From Planctomycetota bacterium (GTDB lineage: Bacteria > Planctomycetota > Phycisphaerae > Phycisphaerales > UBA1924), in assembly GCA_039819165.1 (NCBI GenBank), contig JBCBSM010000001.1, forward strand, positions 434,001-498,000: a DNA stretch of 64,000 nucleotides, written 5' to 3'. A program made the translations under genes and the position numbers. Positions within the stretch are counted from its first letter, which is position 1; each line of letters opens with the position of its first letter. The notes below the pieces were generated by a model, which saw nothing but the letters and a program-made list of their open reading frames with translations, did no database searches and had not been told where the DNA came from. Below are positions 46,692 through 55,106 of this stretch, piece by piece.

Positions 46692-47912
46692 ATGACGCAG
46701 ACGGCAGCGACCACCGCGGCCACGCAAGGCGGGGAGGCCCCGCGGCCGGTCATCGCCTGCCAGGGCCTGACCAAGATCTTCCGCGACTTCTGGCTCAGGC
46801 CCAGGGCCCACGCCGTGGGCGACCTGACCTTCGACGTCCGGCCGCACGAGGTCTTCGGCCTGCTGGGCCCCAACGGCTCGGGCAAGAGCACGACCATCAA
46901 GATCATCCTGGGCCTGCTCAAGCCGACGCGGGGCCGGGTCGCCGTGTTCGGCCGACCGCCGACCGACGTCGCCATCAAGAAGCGGATCGGCTACCTGCCC
47001 GAGGAGAGCTACCTCTACCCCTTCCTCAACGCCCGCGAGACGCTGGACTACTACGGGCGGCTGTTCGGCCTCGACCACCGCACGCGGCAGGGTCGCATCG
47101 ATGAGCTGCTGGATATGGTCGGCCTCAGCGGTGCGCAGTACCGCCAGGTCCGCGAGTACTCCAAGGGCATGCAGCGGCGGATCGGGCTCGCGCAGGCGCT
47201 CATCAACGATCCTGACCTGCTGATCCTCGACGAGCCGACCACGGGTCTGGATCCGATCGGCACCCGGCAGGTCAAGGACCTAATCCTCGAGCTGGGCCGC
47301 CGCGGCAAGACGGTGCTGCTCTCCAGCCACCTGCTGGCCGACGTCGAGGACGTGGTCGATCGCATGGTCGTGCTCTACGGCGGCACGCTGCGCAAGGCGG
47401 GCGACCGCGACGCGCTGCTCGAGAGCCAGGACAAGACCACGATCGAGACCGACGCGCTCGACGACGCCACGCTCAGCGAGATCGACGAGGTCATCCGCCG
47501 CCGCACGGGCGGGGCGAAGTCGGTCCGCCGCGTCGCGCACCCGAGGCAGCGGCTCGAGGAGCTGTTCCTCAGCATCGTCGAGGAAGCCCAGGCCGAGCGC
47601 CTGGACAACGCCGGCGCCGCCCACGGGGGGCGGACGGCCGAGTTCCTCCGCGATGCGGGCGAGCCCGACGGCGGGGCGCTCATCGATGACCTGGTGCGGG
47701 GCGCGCCCGAGCCCGAGGAGCCACCGGCGCCCGCCGAAGCCGCGGAGCCGGCCGAGCCCGAACCCGTGGAGGACGTCGTCGAGAGCCTACTGGACGAGGA
47801 CGTCCGGCCCAAGGAGGCGGCCGAGCCCGACGAGGCCGCCGAGGTCGACATGAACGTCATCGGCTCGCTCGTCGACGACGACGGCGACGCCCCCAAGCCG
47901 CGGGAATCCTGA
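46692..47912 (+). CDS. ABC transporter ATP-binding protein with long acidic tail
   Basis: A 406-residue ATPase. The nucleotide-binding domain (about 20-240) has Walker A GPNGSGKS (59-66), Q-loop, the signature helix (YSKGMQRRIGLAQALINDPD in place of LSGGQ), Walker B LLILDEPTTGLDP and the H-loop SSHLL. The C-terminal ~170 residues include a helical part and a low-complexity acidic Pro/Ala/Glu tail ending DGDAPKPRES. It starts at ATG 46692 with AGGAG upstream. An earlier GTG at 46650 is less likely. It is followed after one base by the permease gene and probably energises that permease and the one at 40335. Confidence 0.92.
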   Translation: MTQTAATTAATQGGEAPRPVIACQGLTKIFRDFWLRPRAHAVGDLTFDVRPHEVFGLLGPNGSGKSTTIKIILGLLKPTRGRVAVFGRPPTDVAIKKRIGYLPEESYLYPFLNARETLDYYGRLFGLDHRTRQGRIDELLDMVGLSGAQYRQVREYSKGMQRRIGLAQALINDPDLLILDEPTTGLDPIGTRQVKDLILELGRRGKTVLLSSHLLADVEDVVDRMVVLYGGTLRKAGDRDALLESQDKTTIETDALDDATLSEIDEVIRRRTGGAKSVRRVAHPRQRLEELFLSIVEEAQAERLDNAGAAHGGRTAEFLRDAGEPDGGALIDDLVRGAPEPEEPPAPAEAAEPAEPEPVEDVVESLLDEDVRPKEAAEPDEAAEVDMNVIGSLVDDDGDAPKPRES

Positions 47913-47913
47913 C

Positions 47914-49884
47914 ATGGGCGAGCTGTGGGCGCGGCTGGACCGGCTGCAGAAGACCACCGGATTCAAGATCATCATGACGGCGATCGCCGCGGCGGTCGTG
48001 GTGGCGGCGGGGCTGGTCTACGTCGTCCAGTCGGGCGGGGACAGCCGCGCGAGCGATCAGATCGCGCTGGCCGACACCACCCAGATCGAGGACGCCGCGC
48101 TACGGGCCGCCGTCGAACGCGACCAGCGGGTCATCCTGGAGGTGCTGGACCAGGACCGCAGCCCGCAGGCCGTCGCGATCGGGCTCGCCGTCGCCGCGGG
48201 CGTGGGCATCACCGTCATCTGGCTGGGCCTGGCGATCACCTACATCGCGATGGGCCTGGGTGTCGCCGTCGTCGCGACGCCGCTGATCCTGGCGTCGAGG
48301 TACGGCTACGCGGGACCGATCACGGGGGAGATAGGCCGCATCCTCGTGGGTGCGGCGGCGCTGGCGGTGTGCTTCACCGCGGTGCTCGAGGTGCTCCGGC
48401 TGCTGCTGTCGGTGCCCACGGGCCCGGTCTTCGCCGTCGCGCGCAACGTGCTGGCCGAGGCGGTCCGCATGCGGGTCTCGCTGGTGTTCATCGTGATGCT
48501 CATCTTCGGGCTGGCGGCCGTACCGCTGCTGCTCAACGAGAGCGTCCCGCTCCGCTATCGCATGCAGAACTTCCTGCAGTACGGCACGGGCGGGGCGTTC
48601 TGGGTCATCGCGATCCTCACGCTGCTGCTGTCGGCGGCGACCGTCAACTTCGAGCAGCGCGACAAGATCATCTGGCAGACCGTGACCAAGCCCGTCGCCG
48701 CCTGGCACTACCTGCTCGGCAAGTGGCTCGGCGTCATCACCCTCAACGCCGCGCTGCTGGTGGTCACCGGGTCGGCGGTCTTCCTCTTCGCCGAGTACCT
48801 GCGGCAGCAGCCCGCGCAGGGCGAGCGGCAGGCCTACGTCGCGGCGGGGGTCCAGCTCGGGCGGTCGCCCATCAGCGAGGATCGCCGCATCCTGCACAAC
48901 CAGGTGCTCCAGGCCCGCGTCGCCCGCGAGATCGACAACCCCATCGACAAGAACAGCGAGCAGTTCGACGAACTCGTCGAGCGATACCTCGAGCAGCAGG
49001 AGGCCGCCGACCGCTTCGGCGACGATCTCCGCAGCGCCGAGACCCGCACGCAGATCCGCGAGGATCTGTACAAGGACTTCGTCTCGAGATACCGCTCGGT
49101 GCCGCCGGGCCGGACGCAGACCTACGTCTTTTCCGGCCTCGAGAAGGCGGCGACGCTCGATACCCCGCTGGTGCTCCGCTACAAGGTCGAGTCGGGCAGC
49201 AATCGCCCCGACGAGTTCTTCACGATCAGCTTCAATGCCGGCGGCGTGCCCTACGAACGCACGGTCGGACTCGCCCAGACGCTGATCATCGACGACATCC
49301 CGCCGACGGCCATCAACGATGAGGGCCAGCTGCTGCTGCAAGTGCTCAACGGAGGTGACGTCCACGAGCGCAACGGCGAGATCGTCGTCGTCGCCAATCC
49401 GAGGACCATCACCTTCCCGCCGGGCGGGCTGGAGCTCTCGTACAGCGTCGGCGGCTACCGCATGAACTTCTTCAGGGTCATCGTGGTTCTGTGGATCAAG
49501 CTGGCCTTCCTCTCGATGCTCGCCATCACCTGCTCCACGGCCCTGAGCTTCCCGGTGGCCTGCCTGACGGCGTTCGGCGCGTTCTTCGCGGCCGAATCGG
49601 CCCTCTTCCTGGAGGATTCCCTCGAGGTCTTCAACCCCTTCTACGGGGAGGGCGTCGGACCCGCGATCCTCTGGGTGGCCGAGTCCATCGGCGGCGCGAT
49701 CATCTGGGTCTTCCGAACGTACGCAGAGTTGAAGCCCACCAGCAAGCTCGTGCAGGGCGAGCTGGTCTCGTGGACGAGCGTGCTCGTCGGTGTCGTAGTG
49801 CTCAGCGCGTGGTGCGCGGCGCTCTTCGGCATCGGCTGGCTGGTATTCCGTAGCCGGGAACTGGCGATCTACTCGGGCAACTGA
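47914..49884 (+). CDS. Large ABC-2 type transporter permease
   Basis: A 656-residue membrane protein. The N-terminal helix (about 18-38) is followed by an extracytoplasmic helix and a cluster of hydrophobic segments (VAIGLAVAAGVGITVIWLGL, MGLGVAVVATPLILA, LVGAAALAVCFTAVLEVL). After the coupling region (QRDKIIWQTVTKPVAAWHYLLGKWL) comes a further helix (NAALLVVTGSAVFLFAEYL) and a soluble domain of about 200 residues rich in strands. The C-terminal helices end with AAESALFLEDSLEVFN...LVGVVVLSAWCAALFGIGWLVF. It belongs to the same broad permease type as the gene at 40335 but is longer. The start immediately follows the ATPase stop. Confidence 0.8.
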   Translation: MGELWARLDRLQKTTGFKIIMTAIAAAVVVAAGLVYVVQSGGDSRASDQIALADTTQIEDAALRAAVERDQRVILEVLDQDRSPQAVAIGLAVAAGVGITVIWLGLAITYIAMGLGVAVVATPLILASRYGYAGPITGEIGRILVGAAALAVCFTAVLEVLRLLLSVPTGPVFAVARNVLAEAVRMRVSLVFIVMLIFGLAAVPLLLNESVPLRYRMQNFLQYGTGGAFWVIAILTLLLSAATVNFEQRDKIIWQTVTKPVAAWHYLLGKWLGVITLNAALLVVTGSAVFLFAEYLRQQPAQGERQAYVAAGVQLGRSPISEDRRILHNQVLQARVAREIDNPIDKNSEQFDELVERYLEQQEAADRFGDDLRSAETRTQIREDLYKDFVSRYRSVPPGRTQTYVFSGLEKAATLDTPLVLRYKVESGSNRPDEFFTISFNAGGVPYERTVGLAQTLIIDDIPPTAINDEGQLLLQVLNGGDVHERNGEIVVVANPRTITFPPGGLELSYSVGGYRMNFFRVIVVLWIKLAFLSMLAITCSTALSFPVACLTAFGAFFAAESALFLEDSLEVFNPFYGEGVGPAILWVAESIGGAIIWVFRTYAELKPTSKLVQGELVSWTSVLVGVVVLSAWCAALFGIGWLVFRSRELAIYSGN

Positions 49885-49928
49885 TCTGGCGGCCACGCGA
49901 GCCGCAGGGTCCAAGCGGAGGATTCGAC

Positions 49929-51890
49929 ATGCCGACCGGCCGGGGCGTCCAGATCATCGCGATTGCGCTCTGCATCTTGTCCCTTGGGTTGTCGGGCGTC
50001 GTCTCGGCGCAGCTGACCGCGTCGGCGGGGCGGCACAAGCTGACCTACGCCGAGCGGGCCGAGGAGGGCGATCCGCCGGAGGTGGCCGTTGGCATCGCGA
50101 TGGGGGCCTTCCGCGGGCTGTTCGTCAACATGCTGTGGATCCGCGCCAACCAGCTCAAGGAAGAGGGCAAGTACTACGAGGCGGTCGACCTCGCCCGGGC
50201 GATCACGAAGCTCCAGCCCCGCTTCCCGCAGGTGTGGTCCTTCCACGCCTGGAACATGGCGTACAACATCTCGGTCACCACCAACACGCCCGAGGAGCGC
50301 TGGAACTGGGTCCGCCAGGGCATCGACCTCATCCGTGAAGAGGGCGTCGTCCACAACCCGGCCGACCTGGTGATCCACAAGGAACTCGCGTGGCTCTTCC
50401 TGCACAAGGTACAGGCCTACGCCGACGACGCGCACTTCTACTACAAGCTCCAGCACGCCGCCGAGTGGCACGAGATCCTTGGCCCGCCGCCGCACCCCGA
50501 GCCGGGCAACAACAACCGCGAGCGCCGCATCGAGCAATTCGAAGAGTGGCTCACGCCCATCGTCGAGGCGCCCGACACGCTCAGCGGGGTGATCGCCACC
50601 AACCCCGACGTCGACGAGCTGGTCGCCCAGCTTGCGGTGCTCGACATCGAGCCCAGTGGCGCGAAGATGCTCCGCAACGTCACCCGCACACGGGCGGCTC
50701 GGAACTCGGCTACCTGGCCCGTGCTCCAGCGGCAGGCCGACGATCGCTTCCGGCAGATCGCCGCCCTCGTAGAAGACCCGAGGCACGCCGACGCGTGGGA
50801 GGATCTGCTGGCCTACGGCCGGCGGCGGATCCTGCTCGAAGAATACAACATGGAGCCGGCCCGCATGCTCCGCTACACCAGCAAGTACGGCCCGCTGGAC
50901 TGGCGGCACCCCGCGGCGCACTCGCTCTATTGGTCGCAGAAGGGCGTCGAGGCGGCGCTGCTCCGCGTCGAGGACGAGAATCGCTCCGACTACGATTTCA
51001 TCAACACCGACCGTATGGTCGTGCAGTCCGTGCAGGAGCTCTGGCGCAGCGGCGACCTGTGGTTCGACTACAACGGCATGCTGCTCAACCCACACGGCGG
51101 CCAGCCCTTCTACCTGGGCCTGCCCAACACCGCCTACATCCCGGTGTACGGCGAGATCCTCGAAGAGGTGGTCGCCCGCAGCTGGGCCGACGGCCTCGAT
51201 CGCGCGTACAGCTCCTACTTCGCTGGCTACGAGAACTTCATGAAGGACGCCATCCGCTACCTGTACCGGCGGGGCCAGAAGCAGCTTGCCGCCGAGATGA
51301 AGGACGAACTCGCCCAGTTCCCCTTTAGCAACACGAATGACAGGACGCGTGCGCAGTGGCTGGCCCAGGACATCGATCGCTTCGTCAAGGCCGAGATCGT
51401 CGATCGCGTCGGTTCGCCCGTGGTCGCCCAGACCGAGGTCCGCGGCGCGATCCAGGACGCGCTGCTGTCGGGCCTGATCAATGGCGACGACGACATCTTC
51501 GACAACCAGATCGCCTACGCACGGCAGTTCCACGCCGCCTACCTCGAGGAGCAGCTCCGCGAGAACAACGTGACCAACCAGGGCGGCCGGATGGAGTTCC
51601 TCGATCGCCGCTTCGACTTCGAGGTCGGCAACATGTTCCGCCGCCTGCTGCTCACCCTGGATCTGGATTACGCCACCACGGGCTACGCCAACGCGCCGCC
51701 CGAGCTCAAGCGGTGGGCGTACGACGACCTCGTCGGCGCCGTCAGGCCGGCCTTCGAGGAGGCGACCGAGGAGGGCGACCCCGACTTCGACGTGCTCTTC
51801 CCCGAGCCCGAGGGCATGGAGCAGTTCCGCGCCATGGTCCGAGGCGAGCTCGAGGGCCGCGCACGGGACATCGAGCGCGAGGCCAAGTAG
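49929..51890 (+). CDS. Large exported or anchored protein of unknown family
   Basis: A 653-residue protein with an N-terminal hydrophobic segment (IIAIALCILSLGLSGVVSA, about 9-27) that is a signal peptide or anchor. The mature part is helical and aromatic-rich, with repeated TPR-like pairs (KEEGKYYEAVDLARAITKLQPRFPQVWSFHAW, VQAYADDAHFYYKLQHAAEWHEI) and several tryptophan-rich stretches (WFDYNGMLLNPHGGQPFY). No known domain is recognised. Its place as last gene of the SPFH-ABC operon, 44 bases after the permease, suggests it is the extracytoplasmic substrate or helper of the transporter. Confidence 0.7.
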   Translation: MPTGRGVQIIAIALCILSLGLSGVVSAQLTASAGRHKLTYAERAEEGDPPEVAVGIAMGAFRGLFVNMLWIRANQLKEEGKYYEAVDLARAITKLQPRFPQVWSFHAWNMAYNISVTTNTPEERWNWVRQGIDLIREEGVVHNPADLVIHKELAWLFLHKVQAYADDAHFYYKLQHAAEWHEILGPPPHPEPGNNNRERRIEQFEEWLTPIVEAPDTLSGVIATNPDVDELVAQLAVLDIEPSGAKMLRNVTRTRAARNSATWPVLQRQADDRFRQIAALVEDPRHADAWEDLLAYGRRRILLEEYNMEPARMLRYTSKYGPLDWRHPAAHSLYWSQKGVEAALLRVEDENRSDYDFINTDRMVVQSVQELWRSGDLWFDYNGMLLNPHGGQPFYLGLPNTAYIPVYGEILEEVVARSWADGLDRAYSSYFAGYENFMKDAIRYLYRRGQKQLAAEMKDELAQFPFSNTNDRTRAQWLAQDIDRFVKAEIVDRVGSPVVAQTEVRGAIQDALLSGLINGDDDIFDNQIAYARQFHAAYLEEQLRENNVTNQGGRMEFLDRRFDFEVGNMFRRLLLTLDLDYATTGYANAPPELKRWAYDDLVGAVRPAFEEATEEGDPDFDVLFPEPEGMEQFRAMVRGELEGRARDIEREAK

Positions 51891-51902
51891 CGAGACGCGG
51901 CC

Positions 51903-52859
51903 CTAGCGGCCGCCGGTGACCTTCTCGAACGCCTCGGCGTACCGCGCCGATGTCTGCCGCACGATCTCCGACGGCAGCGGGGGGCCGGGCTCGGACTTGT
52001 CCCACGCGCCCCGATCGACCAGCGTCTCGAGGTACTCGCGCACGAACTGCTTGTCGAAGCTGGGCTGCGCGCGGCCCGGCTCGTAGCCGTCCGCCGGCCA
52101 GAAGCGCGAGCTATCCGGCGTGAGCACCTCGTCGGCGAGCATCGCCTCGCGCGCGCCGCCCACGCGATCCAGCGGCAGCGCGAACTCGAACTTGGTGTCG
52201 GCCAGCAGGATGCCCCGGGAGGCGCAATGCTCGGCGGCCGCGGCATAGATCGCCAGCGAGCGGTCCCGCAGGTCGCCGACGAGATCGCCGCCCAGCATCG
52301 CCACGGCGGCCTCGAAGGAGATCGGCTCGTCGTGCTCGGGGGGCTCGGCCTTGGTGCTGGGCGTGAAGACCGGCTCGGGCAGCCGCTCGCATCGCCGCAG
52401 GCCGGCCGGCAGCGCCACGCCGCTCACGGATCCGGTTGCGTGGTAGTCTCGCCAGCCCGAGCCCTCCAAATAGCCCCGCACGACGCACTCCAGGCGGATG
52501 ATTTCGCCACGAATGGCCTCCGTGGTTCGGCCGGCGAGCAGGTCCCGCGGCGTAGCGTCCGGGGGCGCGAAGGCGGCGTCGGGCCAGCTCGGATCGTCGC
52601 CGATGAAGTGCGTCGGGCCGAGCCCCCGCGACTCGATCCAGCCGAACCACCACGCCGACATCCGCGTCAGCAGGCGGCCCTTGTCGGGGATGGGCGTGGG
52701 CAGCACGACGTCGAAGGCCGACAGTCGATCGGTGGCGACGATGGCGACGCGATCGGCCGCCAGCTCGTAGACCTCGCGGACCTTGCCGCGGTGCAGCCGG
52801 CGCAGCCCGAGCGTGGACTCGAAGAGCGTGCTCGACCCCGGCTGCACGATGCCCGCCAT
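51903..52859 (-). CDS. purC: Phosphoribosylaminoimidazole-succinocarboxamide synthase
   Basis: Adds aspartate to CAIR in purine synthesis, forming SAICAR with ATP. The 318-residue enzyme shows GKVREVYELAADRVAIVATDRLSAFDVVLPTPIPDKG (glycine loop and substrate segment), ECVVRGYLEGSGW with the conserved Arg, FTPSTKAEPPEHDEPISF, LADTKFEFAL, and DEVLTPDSSRFWP near the C-terminus. It is slightly longer than the ~240-residue bacterial form and resembles the ~300-residue type. ATG 52859 gives the family start. It is 12 bases from the opposite-strand gene's end and diverges from the GH10-like gene. Confidence 0.95.
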   Translation of the reverse strand: MAGIVQPGSSTLFESTLGLRRLHRGKVREVYELAADRVAIVATDRLSAFDVVLPTPIPDKGRLLTRMSAWWFGWIESRGLGPTHFIGDDPSWPDAAFAPPDATPRDLLAGRTTEAIRGEIIRLECVVRGYLEGSGWRDYHATGSVSGVALPAGLRRCERLPEPVFTPSTKAEPPEHDEPISFEAAVAMLGGDLVGDLRDRSLAIYAAAAEHCASRGILLADTKFEFALPLDRVGGAREAMLADEVLTPDSSRFWPADGYEPGRAQPSFDKQFVREYLETLVDRGAWDKSEPGPPLPSEIVRQTSARYAEAFEKVTGGR

Positions 52860-52923
52860 GGCGATATGGTAGAGATCGCGGCCGGGAGCCGCGGCGAATC
52901 CCCTCCCCGGAGAGCAGCCGCGC

Positions 52924-54564
52924 ATGCTGAGGTTTTTCGTGCTACGAGGGGGCCGCCCCGCCGATGCCTGGCCCCTCCACCACGCGATGCTCGTTGCGGC
53001 GGACGGCTCGACGGCCCAGGGCCGGGCGCGCGTCGAGGCCGGCATGCTCATCGCGGAGACCGAGACCGCCAGCCCCGTCTCCCTGGAGCTGCTCACCCCG
53101 CTCGAGGGCGGCGCCGAAGCCCGAGACCGCGAGTTGATGCTCTCCACGACGCTGCTGCCGCACCGCGAGCGGCCCTACCTGCTGAGCCTCGAGCTGGCTC
53201 GCAAGCAGGTCATGCGCTTCCTCAATGCGCTCGAGTCCTGGAACCTCGCCGACATCCCGCCAGACGGCACCGCGATGCAGACCTTCAATCGCGCGCGGCA
53301 GGACTTCTCGACGGCCGTCGTCGCGTGGCGGAGCGTCCGCGTCGACGACGGCGACGCCGACATGGACGGCGTGATCGCCGCCGATCGCCTCGCCCGTCGC
53401 GCACTCGTCGACGCGGTCGAGGCCGGCGAGGAACTCGTCCGCGAGGCGACCGCCCGCGGCATCGCGGCGCGGAGCGACGGGTCGGTATTCAAGGATGCCC
53501 TCGCGCGGGCCGAACGCTCGCTGGGCCGCACCGCCGAGAGCACCATCGCGGTCGTCAAGGCGCCCGAGACCAGCGGCGTGGCGATGGCGGGCGTGGCCAA
53601 GCTGGGCTGCACGGTCTCGCCGCGGCGGTTCGATGACGCGAGCCAGTCGGCCGCCGCGCGGGCCGCCGAGTTCGTCAGCGTGCCCATGCCCTGGCGTGAG
53701 ATCGAGCCGAGCGAGGGCACCTACGCCTTCGCCGGCACCGATCGCTGGATCGAGTGGGCCATCCGCAAGGCCAAGCTGCCGGTGACCGTCGGCCCGATCA
53801 TCGACCTCGACCCCGACGCGCTGCCCGAGTGGCTGTTCATCTGGGAGAACGACTACGACACGCTTCGCGAGATCTTCTACGAGCACATGCGGCAGGTCGT
53901 CACGAGGTACCGCCGCACGGTGCAGTGGTGGACGCTGGCCTCATCCCTGGGCGTCGAGGGCGGCCTGAACCTCCGCTTCGAGCAGATCGCCGACCTGCTC
54001 CGCGTGGCGACGACCGTAGCCCGCAAGTTGCACCCCCAGGGCCGCGTGCAGGTCGAACTGGTCGACCCGTTCGCGGCCTACGCCGCCCGCACGCCGCGGA
54101 CGCTGCCTCCGCTGCTGCTCGGCGAGCTCATCGCGCAGGCGGGCATCAACGTCGACGCCATCGCGCTGCGGGTCGACCTGACCGGCGAGGGCCCGAGATC
54201 GGTCGTCCGCGATGCGATGGCCTTCTCCGAGATGCTCGATCGCTACGCCGAGTTCGACCGCCCGCTCGCCGTCACCGGGCTGCTGTGCCCCGCCGGAGCG
54301 GCCGACACCTCGACCGGCCACGAGCACGGCCACTGGGACGGCCCCTGGTCGCCGCAGATCCAGGCCCGCTGGCTGGAGACCATGGCCTCCGTGGCGGCGT
54401 CCAAGCCCTTCGTGCACTCGATCTGCTGGGGCGCGGCGTCGGACGCCGACGGCGGACGCGCCGGGCTCGTCGACGCCGGCGGCCAGCCCCGTCCGGCGCT
54501 CGCGTCCATGGCCCAGCTCCGCGGCACGCTGCGGCAGGGCGTGGGCGAGGCGCTGCCCACGTGA
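52924..54564 (+). CDS. GH10-like protein lacking recognisable catalytic acids
   Basis: A 546-residue protein. The N-terminal ~190 residues form a separate mixed domain. The part from about 205-530 has the layout of a GH10 TIM barrel: FVSVPMPWREIEPSEGTYAF (the WxxxEPxxGxxxF motif), the loop with WTLASSLGVEGG where xylanases have the acid/base WxVxNE, and a late strand LAVTGLLCP in place of the nucleophile ITELD. So the sequence keeps the fold but not the two catalytic glutamates. It may bind carbohydrate without hydrolysis. No signal peptide is seen. The start at ATG 52924 is 64 bases from the purC start. Confidence 0.7.
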   Translation: MLRFFVLRGGRPADAWPLHHAMLVAADGSTAQGRARVEAGMLIAETETASPVSLELLTPLEGGAEARDRELMLSTTLLPHRERPYLLSLELARKQVMRFLNALESWNLADIPPDGTAMQTFNRARQDFSTAVVAWRSVRVDDGDADMDGVIAADRLARRALVDAVEAGEELVREATARGIAARSDGSVFKDALARAERSLGRTAESTIAVVKAPETSGVAMAGVAKLGCTVSPRRFDDASQSAAARAAEFVSVPMPWREIEPSEGTYAFAGTDRWIEWAIRKAKLPVTVGPIIDLDPDALPEWLFIWENDYDTLREIFYEHMRQVVTRYRRTVQWWTLASSLGVEGGLNLRFEQIADLLRVATTVARKLHPQGRVQVELVDPFAAYAARTPRTLPPLLLGELIAQAGINVDAIALRVDLTGEGPRSVVRDAMAFSEMLDRYAEFDRPLAVTGLLCPAGAADTSTGHEHGHWDGPWSPQIQARWLETMASVAASKPFVHSICWGAASDADGGRAGLVDAGGQPRPALASMAQLRGTLRQGVGEALPT

Positions 54565-55088
54565 CTCCCGGCACCAACGAAGCCGGCCGGGACTGGTCCC
54601 GCGGGCCCGCCCGATGGATCGCCGCGGCCGTGCTGGCCGCCGCCGGCATCGCGGGCATCGTCTACGGCGTCGTCGTGCGGCCCACGCCTGCGCCGCCACC
54701 CGTCGTCTTCCTTGTCAATCCGCCTCCGCCTGGACCCCCGCGTGGACCTTCGCCGGATCTCGCACACGAGCCGACGCGGGCTGGCGGCGCCGAGCCCGCC
54801 GAGTCCACGCCCATCCGTCCCCCAGCCTCAGCCCGACCGGACGCCGGGGTCATCCCCGCTCCGCCAAGAACGCTGGCCGACGGCCTGCGGATCGACCCCA
54901 ACACCGCCTCGCTCGAGCAGCTCCAGCTGCTGCCGGGCATCGGCCCCGCCCGCGCGCAGGCCATCATCGACGAGCGGACCACCAACGGCCCCTTCCGCAC
55001 GCCGGAGGATCTCGAGCGGGTGCACGGCATCGGCCCCAAGACCGTCGAGGCCGTCCGCGAGTTCGTCGCCATCGTCGGCCCGGGCTGA
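54561..55088 (+). CDS. ComEA-like membrane-anchored helix-hairpin-helix protein
   Basis: A 175-residue protein with one N-terminal membrane helix (about 17-37), a Pro-rich linker (PTPAPPPVVFLVNPPPPGPP and more) and a C-terminal double HhH domain (DPNTASLEQLQLLPGIGPARAQAI, then LERVHGIGPKTVEAVREFV). ComEA binds incoming DNA in transformation, and this layout matches. HhH of this kind also appears in other DNA-binding membrane proteins. It starts at GTG 54561, overlapping the previous stop by four bases. No comEC or pilus gene is in the window. mfd follows 18 bases later. Confidence 0.82.
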   Translation: MTPGTNEAGRDWSRGPARWIAAAVLAAAGIAGIVYGVVVRPTPAPPPVVFLVNPPPPGPPRGPSPDLAHEPTRAGGAEPAESTPIRPPASARPDAGVIPAPPRTLADGLRIDPNTASLEQLQLLPGIGPARAQAIIDERTTNGPFRTPEDLERVHGIGPKTVEAVREFVAIVGPG

Positions 55089-55106
55089 GCACTAGCATCG
55101 CAGTCC

